A stretch of 64,000 bases of DNA from assembly GCA_017883205.1 (NCBI GenBank), contig JADGNZ010000004.1:1-64000 (forward strand), given 5' to 3'. A program made the translations under genes and the position numbers. The notes beneath the pieces are model-generated. The model saw only the letters and a list, made by a program, of their open reading frames with translations, did not search any database and was not told where the DNA came from. This stretch comes from Thermoanaerobaculia bacterium. GTDB lineage: Bacteria; Acidobacteriota; Thermoanaerobaculia; Gp7-AA8. This document shows positions 59,061-64,000 of the stretch, piece by piece; within the stretch, counting starts at the first letter, position 1, and the number at the start of each line of letters is the position of its first letter.

Positions 59061-61595
59061 ATGGGGTGTGGAAGATCACGGCGAAAGGTGTATGCAAACC
59101 TCGACGCTCGTGTAGTGGCGACGATCCCGGATACGCAGCAGGTCATCGCGATCACTCCCGCGCGACAGCCGATCGATGAATTGCTGCGCGCTTTGCAGAC
59201 TTCAGCCACGGGTCTGACGAGCGATGAAGCGGCAATCCGCCTTCGCATTGCCGGGCCGAATGAACCAAAGATCGAGCGCCTTCCAGCGTGGAAGACGATC
59301 CTTCCGCTGGTCGCTGATCCACTCGTCATCATTCTCTTCATTGCCAGCATCGTAGCGGCAGCGGCCGGCGAACTGACCGATGCAGTGATCATCCAGACGA
59401 TGGTCTTGCTCAGTGTCATCCTCAACTTCACGCAGACCTTTCGCTCTCATCGCGCCGCGGAACGTTTGCGAGATACGGTCGGGCCGACCGCCGCCGTGTT
59501 GCGCGACGGCAAGTGGACAGTTCTTTCGCGCGCCGATCTCGTGCCGGGCGACATTATCCGGCTGGCCGCCGGCGATCTGATTCCGGCCGATGCGCGACTG
59601 TTCGTCAGCCGCGATCTCCACGTTTACGAAGCGGCGCTGACGGGCGAGTCGATGCCGGCGGAGAAAGAGGCCGAAGATGTCGAGCGCAACTCGGTCTTCA
59701 TGGGAACCTCGGTCGTCAGCGGAACCGCCGAAGCCGTCGTCGTCCGGACCGGCCGCGAGACGGCGTTCGGTGATGTTGTGGCCAGGCTCTCAGCGCAGCG
59801 GCCCGAATCCGAATTCGAGCGCGGGACGCGCCACTTCAGCACGTTCATCGTGCAGACCATCTTCGTGCTCGTCATGTTCGTGATGCTCGTCAGCATCATT
59901 CTTCATCGAGATCCCCTTCAGTCGATTCTCTTTGCGCTGGCGCTGGCAGTGGGGCTGGCGCCCGAGTTCTTCCCGATGATTCGCTCCGTTACGCTGGCGC
60001 GGGGGGCGGTGCGGATGGCGCGGCGAAGCGTCATCGTCAAGCATCTTCCGGCCATCCAGAACTTCGGCAGCATCGATATCCTCTGCAGCGACAAGACCGG
60101 CACGCTCACCAGCGGGAAGATGTCGCTCATCGATACCGTCGATCCAGCCGGCGCACATAGTGACGAAGTCCTGCGACTGGCTGCAATCAACAGTTCACTG
60201 CAGACGGGCATCCGTGGTCCATTCGATGAAGCGATCGCCCGCGCCTTTACTCTCGATTGCGCTCCAATCAAGAAGCTAGACGAAATCCCTTTCGACTTCG
60301 AGCGGCGGATCGTGTCTGTCGTCATCGAAGAAGAGGGACAGCGCTATCTAATCGCGAAAGGAGCGCCAGAAAGCGTCATCGATCGTTGTCCGCTTGCCAC
60401 TCGTGAAACTGCGATCGCCACTGCCAAACGCCTCGGCTCGAGCGGATCGCGAGTCCTGGCTGTTGCACGTCGCGCGGTTCCAGTCGCTGACCGCTACGAC
60501 CGCACGAGCGAATCCAACCTCGATCTGGTTGGCTACCTCACCTTCAATGATCCTCCGCTGGCAACGGCGGCAACGGCGCTGGCGGCACTGCGCGATGACG
60601 GCGTGGAGGTGAAGATCCTCACCGGCGACAGCGAGCTCGTGACGAGAAACGTCTGCGCTGCGGTTGGCATCCCGGCCGCCTCCGTGCTGCTCGGAAGCGA
60701 TATCGAGCGGATGACCGACGGCGCGCTTGGGAGCGCCGCCGAGGAAACGTCCGTGTTTGCGCGGCTCAACCCAGCGCAGAAGACGCGCATCGTTCTGGCG
60801 CTCAAGGCGCGGGGTCACGTCGTAGGTTTCCTCGGCGATGGCATCAACGATGCGCCATCGTTGCGCGCATCGGACGTCGGCATCTCGGTAGCGAACGCAG
60901 TGGGAGTGGCCAGGGAGGCTGCTGAGATCATCCTCCTCGAGCCCGGTCTCGAGGTACTTCATCGCGGGATCCGCGAGGGACGCGCGGCATTCGGCAATGT
61001 CATGAAGTACGTTCTCATGGAGACGAGCTCGAACTTCGGCAACATGTTCAGCATGGCCGCGGCATCGATCGTGTTGCCGTTCCTGCCGATGCTGCCGACG
61101 CAGATTCTTCTGAACAATTTTCTTTACGATCTCTCGCAGATCACAATCCCTGGCGACCGTGTCGATGCGACATACATGCAGAAGCCGCAACGATGGGATA
61201 TCGCCACGATCAGACGGTTCATGCTGTTCATCGGCCCCATCAGCTCCATCTTCGACTTCACCACGTTCTGGGTTCTTCTCGCGGTCTTTCATTCGTCCGC
61301 CGCGACGTTCCAGACCGGCTGGTTCGTCGAATCGCTGGCAACACAAACCCTAGTCCTCTTCGTAATCCGCACTGCAGCCAATCCCTTGCGGAGCCGTCCG
61401 AGCCCTGCACTGCTCATCACCGGGATCTCGATTGTTCTGGTCGCGATCGCGATTCCCTTCACGGCGCTCGGAGCACGCGTCGGACTCGTCCCGCTTCCGG
61501 CGCGCTATTTCGTGTTTCTCAGCGCAGTGACGGCGTGCTACCTCGTTCTCGTGGAGATCGTGAAGCGGCGCGTGATGGGGGTCAAGGTGAAATGA
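59061..61595 (+). CDS. mgtA: Mg2+-type P-type ATPase (MgtA/MgtB-like)
   Basis: 844 residues from ATG 59061; the frame runs to 58971 without family match. P-type motifs: EAALTGESMPAEKEA, SDKTGTLTSGKM (phosphoacceptor Asp344), KGAPESVIDRC, TGDSELVTRNVC and GDGINDAPSLRASDVGISV. Ten membrane helices; TM4 reads VGLAPEFFPMI, as in the type IIIB Mg importers. It imports Mg2+ (Ni2+ or other divalent ions as alternatives). It diverges from the Crp/Fnr gene. A truncated relative lies at 30129. The stop overlaps the BrkB gene by 4 bp. Confidence 0.94.
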   Translation: MGCGRSRRKVYANLDARVVATIPDTQQVIAITPARQPIDELLRALQTSATGLTSDEAAIRLRIAGPNEPKIERLPAWKTILPLVADPLVIILFIASIVAAAAGELTDAVIIQTMVLLSVILNFTQTFRSHRAAERLRDTVGPTAAVLRDGKWTVLSRADLVPGDIIRLAAGDLIPADARLFVSRDLHVYEAALTGESMPAEKEAEDVERNSVFMGTSVVSGTAEAVVVRTGRETAFGDVVARLSAQRPESEFERGTRHFSTFIVQTIFVLVMFVMLVSIILHRDPLQSILFALALAVGLAPEFFPMIRSVTLARGAVRMARRSVIVKHLPAIQNFGSIDILCSDKTGTLTSGKMSLIDTVDPAGAHSDEVLRLAAINSSLQTGIRGPFDEAIARAFTLDCAPIKKLDEIPFDFERRIVSVVIEEEGQRYLIAKGAPESVIDRCPLATRETAIATAKRLGSSGSRVLAVARRAVPVADRYDRTSESNLDLVGYLTFNDPPLATAATALAALRDDGVEVKILTGDSELVTRNVCAAVGIPAASVLLGSDIERMTDGALGSAAEETSVFARLNPAQKTRIVLALKARGHVVGFLGDGINDAPSLRASDVGISVANAVGVAREAAEIILLEPGLEVLHRGIREGRAAFGNVMKYVLMETSSNFGNMFSMAAASIVLPFLPMLPTQILLNNFLYDLSQITIPGDRVDATYMQKPQRWDIATIRRFMLFIGPISSIFDFTTFWVLLAVFHSSAATFQTGWFVESLATQTLVLFVIRTAANPLRSRPSPALLITGISIVLVAIAIPFTALGARVGLVPLPARYFVFLSAVTACYLVLVEIVKRRVMGVKVK

Positions 61596-62461
61596 GCGAG
61601 CGCGTGCAGCCACCGCTCAGCACAGCAACGCTTTTCAGACGGACGATCACTGCCTTTCGGAGAGACAACGCCTCGCGTTTCGGTGCGGCGTTGGCGTTCT
61701 ACATCGTATTTTCCATTTCGCCGATTCTTCTCATCGTCATTTCTGTTGCCGGTCTGGCCTTCGGACGAACTGCTGCTCAGGGTGAGATCTTCGGCGTCCT
61801 CAGCAGCGCATTCGGGTCGGCGACGGCGACGGCCATTTCCGAGATGATTAGAGATGCCGCCACGCCCACTGTCGGCTGGCTGGCCAGCACGGTAAGTCTG
61901 GTCACTCTGTTCTTCGGCGCCAGTGGTGTCTTCCGGCAGATCGATGACGCACTCCATACCATCTGGGTCACGCCACGCCCCCCATACCGCGGACCAATGG
62001 ACGCGATTCGAAGGGAGGTGTTATCGATCGCACTGGTCGTTGGCGTTGGCTCCTGGCTCCTGGTTCTGGCGGCCGCCGATGCCGCGGTCGCATTCACGGG
62101 CAGATACGCCGCTTCCCATGTCCCCGGTGGCGTCGTGCTGTGGCAGACGGCGCAACTGATCGTTTCCGTGGCAGTCCAGGCCCTGATGTTCGCGGCGCTG
62201 TTCCGTTACGTGCCGGATACGCGCGTTCCGTGGCGCGACGTGCGCATCAGCGCCCTCTCCACGGCTCTGCTCTTCGTCCTGGGCAAGCTCGCGCTCGGCC
62301 TCTATCTGCGAAAGGCCGCCGTCGGGTCGATGTTCGGCGCCGCCGGTTCCATCGTGGTGGTGCTGGTCTGGGCGTATTGGTCGGCGCAGATCTTGTTCTT
62401 CGGCCTCGAGCTCACGCACGAATACGCGACCGCGGGGAGAGCGAGGGAAGTGAGTCCATGA
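61592..62461 (+). CDS. YihY/BrkB-family membrane protein, coupled to the P-ATPase
   Basis: 289 residues from ATG 61592, overlapping the mgtA stop (ATGA). Six helices with FGAALAFYIVFSISPILLIV, FRQIDDALHTIWVTPRPPYR and GAAGSIVVVLVWAYWSAQIL. It is a paralogue of the BrkB protein at 27966. Coupling to a Mg ATPase suggests a role in ion or membrane homeostasis, which fits the suspected transporter function of the family. Function is not established. Confidence 0.92.
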   Translation: MSERVQPPLSTATLFRRTITAFRRDNASRFGAALAFYIVFSISPILLIVISVAGLAFGRTAAQGEIFGVLSSAFGSATATAISEMIRDAATPTVGWLASTVSLVTLFFGASGVFRQIDDALHTIWVTPRPPYRGPMDAIRREVLSIALVVGVGSWLLVLAAADAAVAFTGRYAASHVPGGVVLWQTAQLIVSVAVQALMFAALFRYVPDTRVPWRDVRISALSTALLFVLGKLALGLYLRKAAVGSMFGAAGSIVVVLVWAYWSAQILFFGLELTHEYATAGRAREVSP

Positions 62462-62479
62462 GTCCGATGCGTATGGCGC

Positions 62480-64000
62480 TCACGACGCCGCGAGGTAGAC
62501 CTCAGCCGCATATCGACGAAGCGTTCGATGGCTATTGAAGAGCGATGCATTGTGCACGATCGTTCCCTTCATGACTTCGACCCAGCCCTGCCGGTCTGAG
62601 AAATAGAGAGGAAGGATGACTTCTCGCAGTTTGCGATAAAGCCGGTCTCTGTGATTGCCTGAGCCCTCTTCATCGATTGCCCAGCCGGTAACTCCTTCGA
62701 TCCATCCCTGAATCCACCACCCATCGAGTACGCTCAGGCTCGGGACCCCATTGTGCGCCGCTTTCATTCCGCTCGTTCCTGATGCCTCCATCGGTGGCAA
62801 CGGAGTGTTCAACCAGACGTCGCTGCCTGCGGTCAGGACTTTCGCAAGGTCAAGGTCATATTGCGGCAGGAATACCGTGGGGATATCGCCGCCAAGCTGG
62901 TTTGCATACTCATGCAGCGAGTGAATGGCGCGCTTTCCTTCCTCGTCATGAGGGTGAGCCTTGCCGGCCAGGACGATCTGAAACCTGTGCTCGCGCGCGA
63001 TCTGGCGAAGCGCGCCCAAGTCCTGGAACAACAGGTCAGGGCGTTTGTAGCCGGTCATTCTCCGCGCGAATCCGATGATTGGTATCGATGAATCCAGCAC
63101 GGTTCCGGTGCGCGCTCGCACCGTGTCGATGAGTGCCCGTTTCGCCTCGCCGTGCGCCTGCAGGATCTCTTCGCCTGGAATACGCATGGCGCGCGTCAGG
63201 AGTGCCGGCTCATGACGCCACTCGGGGATGTAGCGGTCGTAGAGGTGCGCAAACGAAGGGAACGTCCAGAAGACTGAGTGCACTCCGTTCGCGATTTCCT
63301 TCGCATGGGGCATGCGCTCCTTTGTCGCGACGCCATTGACCACACCACTCGTCGCCCGTGCAAGTCCGGTCAGGTTCAATTCATCGTTGCCGCCGATCCG
63401 GCGCAACAGCGGCTGGTCGACGGTGTCTCCGAATACGGCCCGTACCAACTCGTATGAGAAATGGTCGTGCGCAGCCTCGACCGGAGTGTGCGTCGTGAAG
63501 TTGATTCGAAGCCGCACTTCCTCGAGCGCTCGATCGACGTTCGACCCAAGTGCGGTTTGTTCTCGCAGCAGCTCGAGAGCGAGGAGCGCCGAGTGTCCTT
63601 CGTTCATGTGGTACTCACGAATCCTGAAACCGAGCGCGCGCAGCATTCGGACACCGCCAATGCCAAGAATCGCCTCTTGCTTCAGCCGGTAGGATTCATC
63701 CCCGCCGTACAGAACATCGGTCAGAGTACGGTCCTCACTCGTGTTCCGCGCATCCATCGAGTCGAGAAGAACAACAGGCACACTCCCTCCGAGGCCGGAC
63801 TCGACGTACAGCCAACCGTGAATCCATACGTCATGTCCGTTCAGTCGGATGGTGACAGCCGTCCCGAGAGGTGCCGCAAACGCTGCCGGGTCCCACTCTT
63901 CCGGCGACTCGATCTGATTGCCGTCAGGTGTGATCTGTTGGCGAAAGTAGCCATGCCGGCTTGCCAACGTGACTCCGACCATCGCTACACCCAGGTCGGC
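62480..64000 (-). CDS. glgP: Alpha-glucan phosphorylase, 5' end beyond the window
   Basis: At least 506 codons of a glycogen/maltodextrin phosphorylase. The frame enters from the right edge (ADLGVAMVGVTLASRHGYFR). YRLKQEAILGIGGVRMLRAL, YHMNEGHSALLALELL, TTHTPVEAAHDHFSYELV and HSVFWTFPSFAHLYDRYIPE belong to the family. The C-terminal part has the pyridoxal-phosphate site PMEASGTSGMKAAHNGVPSL (Schiff-base Lys in SGMKA). It releases glucose 1-phosphate from glycogen. The architecture is the shorter, DUF3417-type phosphorylase of many bacteria. Confidence 0.94.
   Translation of the reverse strand, partial: ADLGVAMVGVTLASRHGYFRQQITPDGNQIESPEEWDPAAFAAPLGTAVTIRLNGHDVWIHGWLYVESGLGGSVPVVLLDSMDARNTSEDRTLTDVLYGGDESYRLKQEAILGIGGVRMLRALGFRIREYHMNEGHSALLALELLREQTALGSNVDRALEEVRLRINFTTHTPVEAAHDHFSYELVRAVFGDTVDQPLLRRIGGNDELNLTGLARATSGVVNGVATKERMPHAKEIANGVHSVFWTFPSFAHLYDRYIPEWRHEPALLTRAMRIPGEEILQAHGEAKRALIDTVRARTGTVLDSSIPIIGFARRMTGYKRPDLLFQDLGALRQIAREHRFQIVLAGKAHPHDEEGKRAIHSLHEYANQLGGDIPTVFLPQYDLDLAKVLTAGSDVWLNTPLPPMEASGTSGMKAAHNGVPSLSVLDGWWIQGWIEGVTGWAIDEEGSGNHRDRLYRKLREVILPLYFSDRQGWVEVMKGTIVHNASLFNSHRTLRRYAAEVYLAAS

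Overview
The window is GC-rich chromosomal DNA from a free-living Gram-negative-type bacterium: there are lipoprotein signal peptides, a Slt-type murein transglycosylase, MacB and NRAMP transporters and periplasmic cytochromes. The gene mix (PAP2-LssY protein, Uma2 nucleases, M28 peptidases with a C-terminal FN3-like domain, berberine-bridge oxidoreductase, universal stress proteins, 21-bp minisatellites, AC-CACAGAG-type palindromes) is what I associate with soil or sediment Acidobacteriota. No rRNA or other marker gene confirms this, so the phylum is an inference.

Layout. 1-9.7 kb: a 21-bp tandem array at the left edge, a FAD oxidoreductase, remnants of two toxin-antitoxin loci around REP-like hairpins, a lytic transglycosylase/GNAT pair, a Xer-type recombinase, an M28 peptidase, a GIDE-like membrane protein and a second 21-bp array. 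9.9-12.4 kb: a dicarboxylate symporter and two tandem paralogous lipoproteins. 12.45-17.7 kb: an accessory island with a tight three-gene minus-strand operon (helical-repeat protein, NACHT STAND NTPase, TIKI/TraB-like protein), IS91-type transposase debris and broken genes. The island is bracketed by two direct copies of a tRNA-Gly(CCC)-derived element. 17.9-32.5 kb: a mixed region with an NRAMP transporter, lipid kinase, small stress-type proteins, PAP2-LssY, a di-haem cytochrome, an ice-binding-type surface protein, PLD, BrkB, AI-2E and Uma2, with several truncated genes between them.

32.6-62.5 kb reads as a stress and low-oxygen gene block: CDP-archaeol-synthase-like protein, an orphan GroEL, erythromycin-esterase-like protein, tandem UspA, two DUF542/RIC-type proteins, MacB plus a DrrAB-like exporter, PfkB, a BON protein, a frameshifted HAD-HerA fusion, a translationally coupled operon (acetyl-CoA synthetase, PDH E1 alpha, E1 beta, E2, acyl carrier protein, FtsH, diguanylate cyclase), cytochrome c, an SDR, a RIC iron-centre repair protein, a Crp/Fnr regulator, a Mg-type P-ATPase and BrkB. 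A partial alpha-glucan phosphorylase runs off the right edge. Several intergenic gaps in this block carry a 16-bp TGTGA-N6-TCACA palindrome, perfect next to the Crp/Fnr gene. The regulator has an FNR-like cysteine cluster and a CRP-like recognition helix, so I infer that it controls much of this block.

The window is rich in gene decay: truncated VapC, DUF433 antitoxin, carboxymuconolactone decarboxylase, response regulator, P-ATPase and hydrolase fragments, and frameshifted HAD-HerA. The best candidate for an undescribed system is the NACHT three-gene operon between the tRNA-derived repeats. The TGTGA-type regulon with the PDH-ACP-FtsH operon comes next.
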